Counted from the first letter of the stretch, positions 40,885 through 49,511 are shown. The stretch: DNA of 64,000 bases from Seongchinamella unica (GCF_004354085.1 NZ_SMSE01000003.1:186001-250000), one strand, 5' to 3'. Numbers and translations are program-made. Notes: generated by a model not told the origin, from the letters alone.

Positions 40885-41109
40885 ATGGACGCCAGTTCCG
40901 CCACCTTTTTGACGTTTGGCGCAGCAACCCTGCTGGCCAGCTGGGTATTGTTGTTGATCGCTTCCTGGAAGGAAGATTACAGCTGGGGGCTGTGCACGCT
41001 GTTTCTGCCCCCCCTGTCCTACCTCTACGGGCTGGCGCGCCTGGACAAGGCCGGTGAAGCCATCCTGGTGGCAGTGGTCGGCTGGGTATTTATTTTTCTC
41101 GCCCTGTAG
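40885..41109 (+). CDS. Small membrane protein, function unknown
   Basis: The 74-residue product is almost entirely hydrophobic, with helices at about residues 8-28, 34-50 and 57-74 (LASWVLLLIASW, LPPLSYLYGLARL, VAVVGWVFIFLAL). GGAGGA lies 6 nt ahead of the ATG, so it is likely translated. I recognise no family. Confidence 0.7.
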   Translation: MDASSATFLTFGAATLLASWVLLLIASWKEDYSWGLCTLFLPPLSYLYGLARLDKAGEAILVAVVGWVFIFLAL

Positions 41110-41237
41110 TGCCGCAGCATCCCTGGAGAAGCGGTATTAACGCCGGTTAATGCCGCTGCCAATATCCGGCAAAAATTATTTATTTCCCTTTAAATTCAAA
41201 CAATTAAGGTAAAGCAATCAGCATCCATTCCTGGACT

Positions 41238-41302
41238 GTTACCTAAATTCCCAATTTATTACAAATTGGTAACATCTGTTTGTTACCTGCGCCCCGTATA
41301 AT
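41238..41302 (+). promoter_or_regulatory. Palindrome-rich promoter region of the small exported-protein gene
   Basis: The region is A+T-rich. CCAATTT (41251-41257) and AAATTGG (41263-41269) form an inverted repeat, flanked by GTTACC (41238-41243) and GGTAAC (41268-41273); a third GTTACC lies at 41282-41287. A perfect TATAAT follows at 41297-41302, 60 bp before the ATG. No clear -35 is present, so an activator bound at the GTTACC repeats is plausible. Confidence 0.5.
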
Positions 41303-41362
41303 GACCTCTCTTGACGGGCGACGCCCGCCCCGAGGTCCATAGTGAATTTCAAGGAAATTGTG

Positions 41363-41629
41363 ATGAACGTCATCAAAGTTGCGGCAGTTGCCGCCCTGGC
41401 CGCATTTTCAGCCACCAGCTTCGCCGCCAAGCCCACCAGTATCGTATTTGACGCCAACGGAGAAACCAGCGATGGATCTCCCTACTCGACCTACATGGTC
41501 AAGTGCTCAAACGGCAAGAAGAAAGAACTGACGGCCTGGGACAACCGCAAGAAATGGTGTGTCGGCGACGCCACCAGCGAAACCTGCGAGAAGAAGCAGA
41601 TCAAGGCTGCCAAGGCCGCCTGCAAGTAA
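41363..41629 (+). CDS. Small exported cysteine-containing protein, function unknown
   Basis: The 88-residue product has a clear signal peptide (MNVIKVAAVAALAAFSATSFA, cleaved after ...SFA) and a short mature, lysine-rich domain of about 66 residues with four cysteines (KCSNGKKKE, KWCVGD, ETCEKK, AACK), which could form two disulfides in the periplasm. The ATG at 41363 has AAGGA 7 nt ahead; an upstream GTG is rejected. I recognise no family. The preceding 250 bp hold no gene but a structured promoter. Confidence 0.7.
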   Translation: MNVIKVAAVAALAAFSATSFAAKPTSIVFDANGETSDGSPYSTYMVKCSNGKKKELTAWDNRKKWCVGDATSETCEKKQIKAAKAACK

Positions 41630-41679
41630 GGCAATGCGCCTCCTGATGCCGTGGTGCCAGTTGGAACCGCGGCACCCGG

Positions 41680-42687
41680 TCAACCTGCCCCCTGCTCCAG
41701 ATAGCGTCGCCTGAGCTCTCGCTGCTCGGGATCACCCACGCCCAGCGCTTCCTCCAGGTACTGTTCCACAGACCCGTAATTGTCATCGATACTGGCCAGG
41801 GCTCGGGCCAGGTAGTCCTCGTGGACCTCCAGCATGGGCCGAACCGCATCCGCATCCACGTGCTCCATCCCGTATTTGCTCTGTAACCGTGCCATCTCCC
41901 TGTCCGGGTTGAAGAATCGAGCCGTTAGCATATAGTCCCGCATCACTACGTCCCGGGGCACTCCCAACGCCAACAGCACAAGGGCTGCGGCAAATCCCGT
42001 GCGATCCTTGCCCGCGGCGCAATGCACCAGGAAACGGGCGTCGTCCAGTTCCAGTATTTCCCGAAACATGCGTCCATAGGTCTCGCGCTGGCCTTCGGCG
42101 AAGTCGCGGTTGATCTCGACCATGAAATCAAACATCGCCTGGCGGCCAAACTCGAGCTGTCCTTCGCCCTGTTTTTCCGCCTCCTCAAAGAAGCGCGAGT
42201 TACTGCCGGGAATGATCGGCAGGCTGGCGATTCGCGGGGGGCGCAGGGGAGGCAGGCGGCTGGGGTCGCTGGCCTGTTCCTCCTCACGGCGAAAATCGCA
42301 CACCAGGTCCAGTTCCAGGCTGGCCAGCAGGTCGATATCCCGATCGCTGAGGCTGGACAGCTGGCCAGATCGGTACAGATAGCCCCATTTTACCTTGTTG
42401 CCGTCGGCGGTCCGGTAGCCACCAAAATCACGAAAATTGGGTGTGCCCTCCATGCCCAGTTTGCGCTCGCTGGCCAGAATTTCGTTGCCGTGCTGGTCGC
42501 GGAGGCGAAAAAAGTGCCGGTTGCCCGCTGGCAGCCCGCTGACCCTGGCTGCCTGCTCAAGCTGGACCACCTGTCCCTCGCCCAGCGGCTCGACTGTCAC
42601 CCGGGTGTCCGGGTGACTGGCCTCCCATTCAAGGTGGTAATCGCCTCCGGCATCGCGCCAGATGTGAACTGCATCGGAAATCAACAT
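41680..42687 (-). CDS. Tyrosine-protein phosphatase (dual-specificity type, protein-tyrosine phosphatase-like)
   Basis: The 335-residue product has an N-terminal beta-rich segment and a phosphatase domain: GTPNFRDFGGYRTADGNKVKW near residues 80-100, SGQLSSLSDRDIDLL, and the P-loop HCAAGKDRTGFAAA (C-x5-R) near 220. This is the Y_phosphatase3 (PtpB-like) family, which can act on phosphotyrosine or phosphoinositide substrates. The ATG at 42685-42687 is favoured over a TTG three codons upstream. Confidence 0.88.
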   Translation of the reverse strand: MLISDAVHIWRDAGGDYHLEWEASHPDTRVTVEPLGEGQVVQLEQAARVSGLPAGNRHFFRLRDQHGNEILASERKLGMEGTPNFRDFGGYRTADGNKVKWGYLYRSGQLSSLSDRDIDLLASLELDLVCDFRREEEQASDPSRLPPLRPPRIASLPIIPGSNSRFFEEAEKQGEGQLEFGRQAMFDFMVEINRDFAEGQRETYGRMFREILELDDARFLVHCAAGKDRTGFAAALVLLALGVPRDVVMRDYMLTARFFNPDREMARLQSKYGMEHVDADAVRPMLEVHEDYLARALASIDDNYGSVEQYLEEALGVGDPEQRELRRRYLEQGAG

Positions 42688-42743
42688 GTTACTCAAACTC
42701 TTGGTTGGGGAGGACCAGCATGGGGGCTAATTGTGAAGGCTTT

Positions 42744-43379
42744 TCAATCCTGACGGTAGGCAAATACGGCCTTCAGCAGGGTATTGACCAGCGCCAGTTG
42801 CTTGTCCAGCGCCGTTTTACTGAAAGGGTCCTCGCCCAGCAGGTCCCGGTACATGGGGGCCATGGTCACGTAGGACATCACCAGGTTGTTGAACGCCATC
42901 ACCGCCCAGGGTTGCAGCCCCTGACTCGAGAGGACACCGAAATAATCATCGTCCAGTTCCGCGGGCTCCGGTGAGCTGAACATGGGGCTGAACAGGCGCT
43001 CGATGATCTCGTTGGTGTGCGGCCCACCGGACAATGCGGCGTGTTGCAGCAATCGCGCCAGGTTGGGGTTGGCATGGTGCTGGCGGACTATCGTTTCCAG
43101 CCACTGTAATACCCTCTCCTGGCTCAGTTCACTGGACTCCTGCATCTCGTTGAGGGGTCGGCCAAATTCCAGCAAAAGGCGCTCAAGCACGGCCTCGTAG
43201 AGGGCTTCCTTGTTGCGAAAATGGTTATACAGGCTGGGAGAGCGGATGCCGACGCGATCGGCCACATCTCCGAGGGAGGTCGCACTGTAGCCCTTCTGGG
43301 CGAACAGGTCTTCCGCCGCGTCGAGTATCCGCTCGGCGGTCGTCGGGGCGCCATCACTGACTGGTAATTCACTGGCCAT
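42744..43379 (-). CDS. TetR/AcrR family transcriptional regulator
   Basis: The 211-residue product has the TetR DNA-binding domain at residues 13-60 (AERILDAAEDLFAQKGYSAT and VADRVGIRSPSLYNHFRNKE) and a helical ligand domain with no motif that names the ligand. The ATG at 43377-43379 is chosen; longer in-frame starts exist. It is divergent from dgkA, and an imperfect inverted repeat between them may be its operator. Confidence 0.88.
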   Translation of the reverse strand: MASELPVSDGAPTTAERILDAAEDLFAQKGYSATSLGDVADRVGIRSPSLYNHFRNKEALYEAVLERLLLEFGRPLNEMQESSELSQERVLQWLETIVRQHHANPNLARLLQHAALSGGPHTNEIIERLFSPMFSSPEPAELDDDYFGVLSSQGLQPWAVMAFNNLVMSYVTMAPMYRDLLGEDPFSKTALDKQLALVNTLLKAVFAYRQD

Positions 43380-43422
43380 AGTAAAGGGGTATACTCGTCG
43401 CGCCGCTGACGGCATGAACAAC

Positions 43423-43437
43423 TACTAGCCATTAGTA
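43423..43437. promoter_or_regulatory. Possible TetR operator between the regulator and dgkA
   Basis: TACTAGCCATTAGTA has 5-bp perfect arms (TACTA/TAGTA) around a 5-bp centre. It lies in the 77-bp divergent gap, 20 bp before the dgkA ATG, where a repressor could block both genes. The arms are short, so this is tentative. Confidence 0.35.
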
Positions 43438-43456
43438 TAACCGCAGGACGAGCCCC

Positions 43457-43879
43457 ATGACACCGGACAAAACCGACTCCACGCTGTCGCCACGGCAGAT
43501 GATGTCCAAACCGGGCAAGTCCGGCCTGGCAAGGCTGCTGGCGGCCACCCGCTACAGCTGGCAGGGATTCAGGGCCGCCTGGTTGCACGAGGCGGCATTC
43601 CGGCTTGAGGTCACCCTGGCGCTGGCGTTTGTCCCGCTGGCCTTTATCATCGGGCAGACGCTATCGCACCAGATTGCCCTGATCATAACCTGTGCCCTGG
43701 TCATCCTCGCGGAGGTTATCAACACTGCCATCGAGTCTATCATCGACCGCATTGGCACCGAGCGCGACCCACTCTCCGGCCAGGCCAAAGACCTCGGCTC
43801 AGCGGCGGTTTTCGTCACCCTGGTACTGTTCCTGCTGGTCTGGACCGCAAGCTTCTGGCATTATTTCCACGCCCCCTGA
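43457..43879 (+). CDS. dgkA: Diacylglycerol kinase
   Basis: DgkA phosphorylates diacylglycerol to phosphatidate in the inner membrane and recycles lipid released during glucan synthesis. The 140-residue product has a soluble N-terminal extension of about 25 residues, the amphipathic AATRYSWQGFRAAWLHEAAFRLE, three membrane helices, and the signature AEVINTAIESIIDRIG. The usual family length is about 120, so the N-terminus is longer than normal. Confidence 0.93.
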   Translation: MTPDKTDSTLSPRQMMSKPGKSGLARLLAATRYSWQGFRAAWLHEAAFRLEVTLALAFVPLAFIIGQTLSHQIALIITCALVILAEVINTAIESIIDRIGTERDPLSGQAKDLGSAAVFVTLVLFLLVWTASFWHYFHAP

Positions 43880-43885
43880 ATCCGG

Positions 43886-43914
43886 TTGACAACCGGCAGG
43901 TGAATGTGAATAAT
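43886..43914 (+). promoter_or_regulatory. Sigma-70 promoter of rpsT
   Basis: TTGACA (43886-43891), 17 bp, AATAAT (43909-43914): full -35 and 5/6 -10. Initiation near 43921 leaves a leader of about 35 nt before the GTG of rpsT. Confidence 0.8.
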
Positions 43915-43954
43915 CGCGCCTCTTGAATTTTTGACCCTCTAGAGGACGAATACA

Positions 43955-44221
43955 GTGGCAAACTCACCACAAGCAAAGAAGCGCGCTCGCCAGGCTGAGA
44001 AGCGTCGCACCCACAATGCCAGCCTGCGTTCGCTGGTTCGCACCAACATCAAGAAAGTCGTTGCCGCCATCGGCTCCGGCGATGCCGAGCAGGCCAGGGC
44101 CGCTTACGCCGCCGCGGTACCTGTCATCGACCGTATGGCCGACAAGGGCATTATCCACAAGAACAAGGCTGCTCGTCACAAGAGCCGCCTGAACGCCCAG
44201 GTTAAAGCACTGTCGGCGTAA
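43955..44221 (+). CDS. rpsT: 30S ribosomal protein S20
   Basis: S20 binds 16S rRNA helices 9 and 44. The 88-residue basic helical product starts (V/M)[20 protein letters not shown] from a GTG at 43955 with AGAGGA ahead, and contains the family's [21 protein letters not shown] weak (GTG) start is common for rpsT and is linked to autoregulation in E. coli (UUG there). It has its own promoter and terminator. Confidence 0.97.
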   Translation: MANSPQAKKRARQAEKRRTHNASLRSLVRTNIKKVVAAIGSGDAEQARAAYAAAVPVIDRMADKGIIHKNKAARHKSRLNAQVKALSA

Positions 44222-44235
44222 GTTCCGCGTGAATT

Positions 44236-44269
44236 AAAAAAGGCCGGCTATATAGTCGGCCTTTTTTTT
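44236..44269. terminator. Bidirectional terminator between rpsT and the diiron gene
   Basis: AAGGCCGGCTA (44240-44250) pairs with TAGTCGGCCTT (44252-44262) with one wobble. T8 follows on the plus strand and A6 precedes it, giving a U-run for the minus-strand transcript as well. It is placed to end both convergent genes. Confidence 0.88.
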
Positions 44270-44327
44270 GTCTGCCCGAACAGGGCAGGGGCGCTGGCGA
44301 CAGCCGGCGCCGGCTGGCATCGCGCCT

Positions 44328-45527
44328 TCAGGCAGCGCTGCTGGAGGCCTGTTCCGCTTCCTGCTGCTCGTGCTCTTTGGCAAACTCGGCCAGCATACTC
44401 TGCTCGTAGGACTGCGCTTCGTCAGTATCCAGTGGCCGCTCCAGCGCCGCCCAGTTGATGTCGCCGTCGGTAGCCAGGTTTTCGTACTCGAGGATACCCA
44501 GTTCCTCAAACTTGGGCCTGATCCTGTCGGTCATCAGGCCGATACGCTTGAGGTTGGGCACTACCCGCTGGAACAACAGGTTGCGGAAAGTGGCCATGAC
44601 AAAGCCGTCCAGCACCCGCTGACGGGCATCTTCGACATCCCAGCCGAAATAGGCGAACACGTCGGTGGCCACCAGGCGTTCCCGGCTGACCACACAGGCC
44701 TCGTAGGCAAACTGGGCGCGGGCCTCCTTCTCCTCCTGGGGCAGGCTGTGGACAAACTGCTCCAGGTAATTGACGCCAAAGGTTACGTGGCGGGCCTCAT
44801 CCCGGGTTACCAGGTAAACCACATCCTTGAGTACCGGATCAGGGGTGGTTTCACGGGTGGTGTTGAATGCTGAAAGCGCCAGACCCTCGATCACAATCTG
44901 CATGCCGATGAATTTCATATCCCAGCGCCGGTCGGTGAGAATCTTGTCGAGGATACTCTTGAGGTGGGTATTGACCGGGTACATCATGCCCAGGCGCTGC
45001 TGCAGGTACTTGTTGAACACCTCCACGTGACGGGCTTCGTCAAAGGTTTGTGAACCGGCATAGAGCTTTGCGTTCAGCGTCGGCGCACAGGAACACAGCT
45101 GGGAAGCCACCAGCAGGGCACCCTGCTCACCGTGCAGGAACTGGGACAGGCTCCAGGCATTCATATGCAGCCAGAATTCCTTTCTTCGCTCCTCGGACAG
45201 GGCCATGTAGGGCGGATAATCCCGCAGGTTCATCATGTCCGCCTGGGCGTCCTCGTCGATCTCCGGCCAGGGGCGGTCCCAGTCAATGTCCATTTCCGGG
45301 TCCCAGTTGAGCTGCTTGCCCAGGTCGTAGAGCTTCTTGATGCGGTCGTCCTGGATCGTGTAGTTCCAGTTGTAGGATCCGGTCAGGGGCGTCTCGAAAA
45401 TTTCGGCAATATGGTCTACATCACCGCTGGTGAGGAGATCCTCCAGATCCGGATTTTCCCGGGGCCGATCAGCCCCGGCAAAGGTCTGGATCTTGCGCGG
45501 CGCACTCTCTGTCCACTCAATTTTCAT
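44328..45527 (-). CDS. Ferritin-like diiron protein (possible oxygenase)
   Basis: The 399-residue product carries the ligand pattern of diiron ferritin-like enzymes: E in HGEQGALLVAS, first DEARH in TFDEARHVEVF, E in VIEGLALSAFN, and a second DEARH in TRDEARHVTFG. Two E...DEARH repeats place it near the R2/AurF-type superfamily. The N-terminal 100 residues are acidic and unassigned, and the C-terminus is Glu/Gln/Ala-rich low complexity. The ATG at 45525-45527 is favoured over a GTG three codons upstream. It is divergent from an AraC-type gene. Substrate is unknown. Confidence 0.8.
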   Translation of the reverse strand: MKIEWTESAPRKIQTFAGADRPRENPDLEDLLTSGDVDHIAEIFETPLTGSYNWNYTIQDDRIKKLYDLGKQLNWDPEMDIDWDRPWPEIDEDAQADMMNLRDYPPYMALSEERRKEFWLHMNAWSLSQFLHGEQGALLVASQLCSCAPTLNAKLYAGSQTFDEARHVEVFNKYLQQRLGMMYPVNTHLKSILDKILTDRRWDMKFIGMQIVIEGLALSAFNTTRETTPDPVLKDVVYLVTRDEARHVTFGVNYLEQFVHSLPQEEKEARAQFAYEACVVSRERLVATDVFAYFGWDVEDARQRVLDGFVMATFRNLLFQRVVPNLKRIGLMTDRIRPKFEELGILEYENLATDGDINWAALERPLDTDEAQSYEQSMLAEFAKEHEQQEAEQASSSAA

Positions 45528-45635
45528 CGTTTCCACCTGCTGTTATCGTCAGTTTCACTCCACTATGGGCGATCAATGGGCGTCCAACAAGGTAAAGTAT
45601 TGTCATTTTGCGGTCATATGTGGCCAAATACGCCT

Positions 45636-46637
45636 ATGCCAAGACCGACAACCCCCGCGCAATACGTGCTCATTCTCATCGACCTTGCCGAACAGGCCGG
45701 CTGTGAGCGATCACAGCTATTGGCGGGAACTTCCCTGGCCAGTACCGGCGTCGACAACATCGGGGCCCGGGTGGAGGACCGCGACTTCAACCGTCTCGCC
45801 CAGAACGCTTTGGCTCTCACTGGCAACCAGGCCCTGGGCATGGAGATGGGTATGCGCATGAATTTGGGCGCCCATGCGGTCCTGGGGCAGGCGTTCATGA
45901 CCTGCCGCAATCTGGCCGAGGCGATAGACCTGTTTCTCAAGTACCACCATCTGCTGTCCGCCAACCTCAACGTCGACTTCAAGGACGATGAGCGCTACTG
46001 CTGCCTGACGATCCAGGACAACGGCCCCGGCGACCTGCCCCAGCACTTCATCCAGGAATCCTTCTTCGCTGCGGTACTGAACACCATCCGCGGTCTGTTG
46101 AATATGCCGGAGCTGCAGGTGCGACTGGAACTGCCCTATCCGGAGCCCGCGCATTCCGACCTCTACCGCGATGTATTCGGCGAGGAACTGCAGTTCGAGG
46201 CGCCCCAGGGCCGGGTTATTTTCCCGTCGGAATTGATGCAGGCGCAGCTGCCCTCCTCCAATCCCGCCCTGCGCGCGCTGTATGAACAGGAGTGCGCCCG
46301 GCTGCTGGCCGACCTGGAAGAAGAGGACTCGGTGGCACAGCAAACCCTGCGACTGCTGCGCAAGCTGGAGGGCCAGTACCCCCAGATGCCAACCGTCGCC
46401 CGTATGCTCAACTTCAGCCCGCGCACGTATCGCCGCCGCCTGCAGCAGGAGCAGGAGTCCTTTCAGGAGTTACTGGACCGGGTGCGCGCCGAGCATGCCA
46501 CCCACTACCTGAAACACACCCGCCTGCCGCTATCGACCATTGCCTATATGGTCGGCTTTAACGACGCCTCCAATTTTCGCCGTGCCTACTATAAATGGAC
46601 CGGCAATGCGCCCCGGGATATCCGCAGTGGCACGTAA
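45636..46637 (+). CDS. AraC family transcriptional regulator
   Basis: The 333-residue product has an N-terminal ligand-binding domain of the arabinose-binding type common in OruR/ArgR-like regulators (MPRPTTPAQYVLILIDLAEQ onward) and a C-terminal AraC helix-turn-helix over the last 90 residues (ARMLNFSPRTYRRRLQQEQE; STIAYMVGFNDASNFRRAYY). Start is uncertain: ATGs at 45636, 45618 and 45576 are all in frame and none has a good ribosome-binding site. It is divergent from the diiron gene, which it may control, and overlaps the patatin gene. Confidence 0.85.
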   Translation: MPRPTTPAQYVLILIDLAEQAGCERSQLLAGTSLASTGVDNIGARVEDRDFNRLAQNALALTGNQALGMEMGMRMNLGAHAVLGQAFMTCRNLAEAIDLFLKYHHLLSANLNVDFKDDERYCCLTIQDNGPGDLPQHFIQESFFAAVLNTIRGLLNMPELQVRLELPYPEPAHSDLYRDVFGEELQFEAPQGRVIFPSELMQAQLPSSNPALRALYEQECARLLADLEEEDSVAQQTLRLLRKLEGQYPQMPTVARMLNFSPRTYRRRLQQEQESFQELLDRVRAEHATHYLKHTRLPLSTIAYMVGFNDASNFRRAYYKWTGNAPRDIRSGT

Positions 46638-47697
46638 GGCACTGGCAGTCCACGTTGGCGCCGAGGCGGCCGGGCAAATTGCCGAGCGGGGCTGGAACCC
46701 CGACCTGTTCAGCCTGTTGCTCGGTGCGTCGGGGGGCCCCAAGTGGTTTATCCTGGGGCACCTGGACCGGATGTTGTTCGGCGACTTCCTGCAAGGGGGC
46801 AGCCAGCCCCTGTCCACCCTCGGCTCGTCTATCGGCGCCTGGCGCAATGCGTGCCTGGTACAACCCGACCCGGTAGCCGCCATCGACAGGATGGAGCAAG
46901 GCTACCTGCACCAGCAATACGCCAGTGCCCGCCCCGGGCCGGAAGAGGTCAGCACAGTCAGCCGCGCCATTCTGCAGTCGATGCTGGGCGAAACCGGTAG
47001 TGATGCCCTGGTCACCCATCCACGTATCAACAGCCAAATTGTCACCGCCCGGGGCAGGGGTGCAGCCGCCTCACGCAGCTCCGCACTGCTTGCCACCGGT
47101 ATGGGAGCCGCGGCACTGGGCAACACTGTCAGCCGAACGTTGCTGCGCCACCACTTCCAGCGGGTGGTATTTCACGCTGGCTCAACAGGCAGCCCGGGGC
47201 TCAGTTTCAACGACTTCAACACCCGGCACTGCACCCTGACACCCGAGGCGGTGCTGCCTGCGCTGCATGCCAGCGGCGCGATTCCTTTTGTGCTCAGCGG
47301 TGAGCGGGACATACCCGGGGCACCACGGGGCCAGTACTGGGACGGCGGCATTATCGACTATCACTTCGACCTGTCCCAGTACCAGGGTGAGGGCCTGATG
47401 CTCTATCCGCACTTTCGCGCCGGCATCGTCCCGGGCTGGTTTGACAAGTTCCTGCCATGGCGACAGCGGTCGGTCGGAGCAGCCCGAAAACTGGTGCTGC
47501 TATGTCCCGACGAGAATTTCGTCGCCACGCTGCCCCACGGCAAAATTCCCGACCGCAACGATTTCAACCGATTTGATCCACAAAGGCGGGTACGCTACTG
47601 GCAGCAGTGTATTGACGCCAGCGCCGCGCTGGCGGGGGAATTTGCCGATTTACTGGCACAGGATGATCCGCTGGCAGGGGTTGTAGTCCACTCCTGA
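46606..47697 (+). CDS. Patatin-like phospholipase family protein
   Basis: The 363-residue product has the patatin-type serine hydrolase pattern: LGASGGPKWF (oxyanion loop), STLGSSIGAW with the nucleophile serine in GxSxG (about S75), and YWDGGIIDYH with the catalytic aspartate in D-G-G. It probably cleaves acyl esters of lipids. The start is uncertain: an ATG at 46606 overlaps the AraC gene by 32 bp, a GTG at 46627 by 11 bp. Coupled expression with the regulator is likely. Confidence 0.82.
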   Translation: MRPGISAVARKALAVHVGAEAAGQIAERGWNPDLFSLLLGASGGPKWFILGHLDRMLFGDFLQGGSQPLSTLGSSIGAWRNACLVQPDPVAAIDRMEQGYLHQQYASARPGPEEVSTVSRAILQSMLGETGSDALVTHPRINSQIVTARGRGAAASRSSALLATGMGAAALGNTVSRTLLRHHFQRVVFHAGSTGSPGLSFNDFNTRHCTLTPEAVLPALHASGAIPFVLSGERDIPGAPRGQYWDGGIIDYHFDLSQYQGEGLMLYPHFRAGIVPGWFDKFLPWRQRSVGAARKLVLLCPDENFVATLPHGKIPDRNDFNRFDPQRRVRYWQQCIDASAALAGEFADLLAQDDPLAGVVVHS

Positions 47698-47698
47698 A

Positions 47699-47974
47699 TC
47701 AGGTGACGTGCTCGTCGAGAAAGCTCTGCACTTCGTTGCGGATCGAGCCTTCGAACATCGAGGTCAACAAACCCAGCTTGACGGAAATATCAATCAACCC
47801 ATCGTGAAAAGACATGACCCCGTCCACGCCTGCGCCCTTGATCCTGACCTTGTCGCCTTCCCAGCGACTGCGGACTCCGTGTTCGCGGGCCAGGCTCTCC
47901 GCCAGCTCCTGCGCCGCCGAGCGCACGTCTTCCTTGGGCATGGTGTATGGTTTGGTTATGCGAAATCCGGACAC
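47699..47974 (-). CDS. Polyhydroxyalkanoic acid system family protein
   Basis: The 91-residue product resembles the PHA granule-region family: FRITKPYTMPKEDVRSAAQE, RWEGDKVRIKGAGVDGVMSF and DISVKLGLLTSMFEGSIRNE. Family members lie in PHA gene clusters; the role is unknown. It is convergent with the patatin gene (1 bp between stops) and fits the phasin and PhaD-like genes found 5 kb away. Confidence 0.82.
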   Translation of the reverse strand: MSGFRITKPYTMPKEDVRSAAQELAESLAREHGVRSRWEGDKVRIKGAGVDGVMSFHDGLIDISVKLGLLTSMFEGSIRNEVQSFLDEHVT

Positions 47975-48041
47975 TTGCCTACCTCTTTTTTGCTACCAGT
48001 ATAGTGCACGACCGGGGGCGGCACACCCGGACCTGACGACA

Positions 48042-49511
48042 TTAACCGGGCGGTCGGAACACGCCCCCTGACAGGGTGAACGCCTCACCGCAGCACTCGC
48101 GGTCGAGCATGGCCTCTATCACGGACGGCTGTTCACTGTAGGCTGCGGTCCGCCTGCCGTCAGCGAGGTCGAATACCGCCACTGCCCGCCAGGGCTCTGC
48201 CCCCTGGAACATTACCGTGTACCCGGCGACCACGGCATCACCCTCGAAATCGGCGACCAGTTCGCGTATGTCACTGACCTGGCGGACCTGTTCGGTGACG
48301 TCGTCGAACACCCAGCCATCGGGATTGGGCTGCGCTGACCACAGGGCCACCCCCTGCTTGGTGAGAAAGCCGCTGACCGTGGTCACCAGGCCCGTTTCCC
48401 CGGGTTGTTCCCGCAACAATTGGGCCATGCGCACGGTGGCCTGCAACACAAAATTGTTGAGCGGCCCGCCGCCAAAGGTCATGCCACCGGTCACGCTGAG
48501 ATCGCCGTCACCGCTCATGCCGAACTCGTGCATTTGCGAGCGCACCGCCATGGGGAAACAGGAGTACAGCTCCCGCAGTTTGAGGTCCTCGAAACTGACC
48601 CCCGCACGCTGCATGGCGGTTGCGCCGGCGACCCGAAAACCAGGACAGCCTCCCAGGTCGCCGCGACTGGATACCACCGACATAAAATTGGATTCGGCAA
48701 AGGCGCGCGGGTGTATCCAGCGCCCGGGATCCAGGCCCAGCTCCCGGGCAACCGCCGCGCTGCAGAAAATCAGTCCGGCGCCCTGATCCACATTCCACTG
48801 GCTGTTGTGCAATTTGGTATAGGGAAAGGCCAGCATCCGGTTCGCGGCGGTGGGTTCGCTAATGGTCGCGGCAGCTACCGGTTCCCTCACCCAGGCCTGG
48901 GGATTGTCAGCGGCGATCTCACTGAAACGCTGGTACATCTGCCCCATTTGCCGCCGGTGTTGTTCCGGCGTCAGGCCCTGCTTGAAACGCAGGGCACTGT
49001 CCATGATTGCGTAGTAGCCCACCGGCATACCGAGGCCGGCGGCAGACTCTACCTGCGACCACAGCTCGTCCTCCGGCAGCAGTTTCAGATCTGGCTCTGC
49101 ATCCTGTTGCACGGTCTCTGCCGCTTCCGTACCGGCTTTGGCGGCGCACTGTGCACGGTACTTGGCCTCGGCGCCCGCCACCAGAACCACCTCTGCCTCG
49201 CCCTCGGCAACCAGCTGGCAGGCACGCGTCAGCAGGGTCTGCTGGGATACGCCGATCTCCGCCAGCACAGTGCGTGCCTGGCTGGCGCCAAACGCATCGG
49301 CTAAGAGCCGACCGGGATCGCTGTATCCCCAGATACCCTTGGGCACCAGGATCTCGCTCGCCCGGGACAACAGGCTGTCACTGCCGGCATCTGCGGCGGC
49401 GTCGCGCAGGGCCTTCTCCATAATGGCGACAGGCTCCAGCGCCGCGTTGAAATCGGGGTTATGCTGCTGAAAGGCCGCCACGCCCACCAGCACGGGTGCA
49501 TTGTCTTCCAT
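48042..49511 (-). CDS. Thiolase-like acetyl-CoA acetyltransferase family protein
   Basis: The 489-residue product has a thiolase fold of the SCP2-thiolase-like type: PVLVGVAAFQQ at the start, VEVVLVAGAEAKY-like strand, a LRELYSCFPMAVRSQM segment and GGMTFGGGPLNNFVLQAT in the C-terminal half. I do not see the FadA-type N-terminal catalytic cysteine motif (C-G-S) in this protein, so it may not be a standard thiolase. Its C-terminal 100 residues form an extra domain. It stands alone on the minus strand. Confidence 0.78.
   Translation of the reverse strand: MEDNAPVLVGVAAFQQHNPDFNAALEPVAIMEKALRDAAADAGSDSLLSRASEILVPKGIWGYSDPGRLLADAFGASQARTVLAEIGVSQQTLLTRACQLVAEGEAEVVLVAGAEAKYRAQCAAKAGTEAAETVQQDAEPDLKLLPEDELWSQVESAAGLGMPVGYYAIMDSALRFKQGLTPEQHRRQMGQMYQRFSEIAADNPQAWVREPVAAATISEPTAANRMLAFPYTKLHNSQWNVDQGAGLIFCSAAVARELGLDPGRWIHPRAFAESNFMSVVSSRGDLGGCPGFRVAGATAMQRAGVSFEDLKLRELYSCFPMAVRSQMHEFGMSGDGDLSVTGGMTFGGGPLNNFVLQATVRMAQLLREQPGETGLVTTVSGFLTKQGVALWSAQPNPDGWVFDDVTEQVRQVSDIRELVADFEGDAVVAGYTVMFQGAEPWRAVAVFDLADGRRTAAYSEQPSVIEAMLDRECCGEAFTLSGGVFRPPG

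Noticed and set aside
45132-45635. Long N-terminal extension of the AraC-type protein
   Set aside because: It is antisense to the diiron gene and has no family similarity. The AraC domain fits a start at or near 45636.
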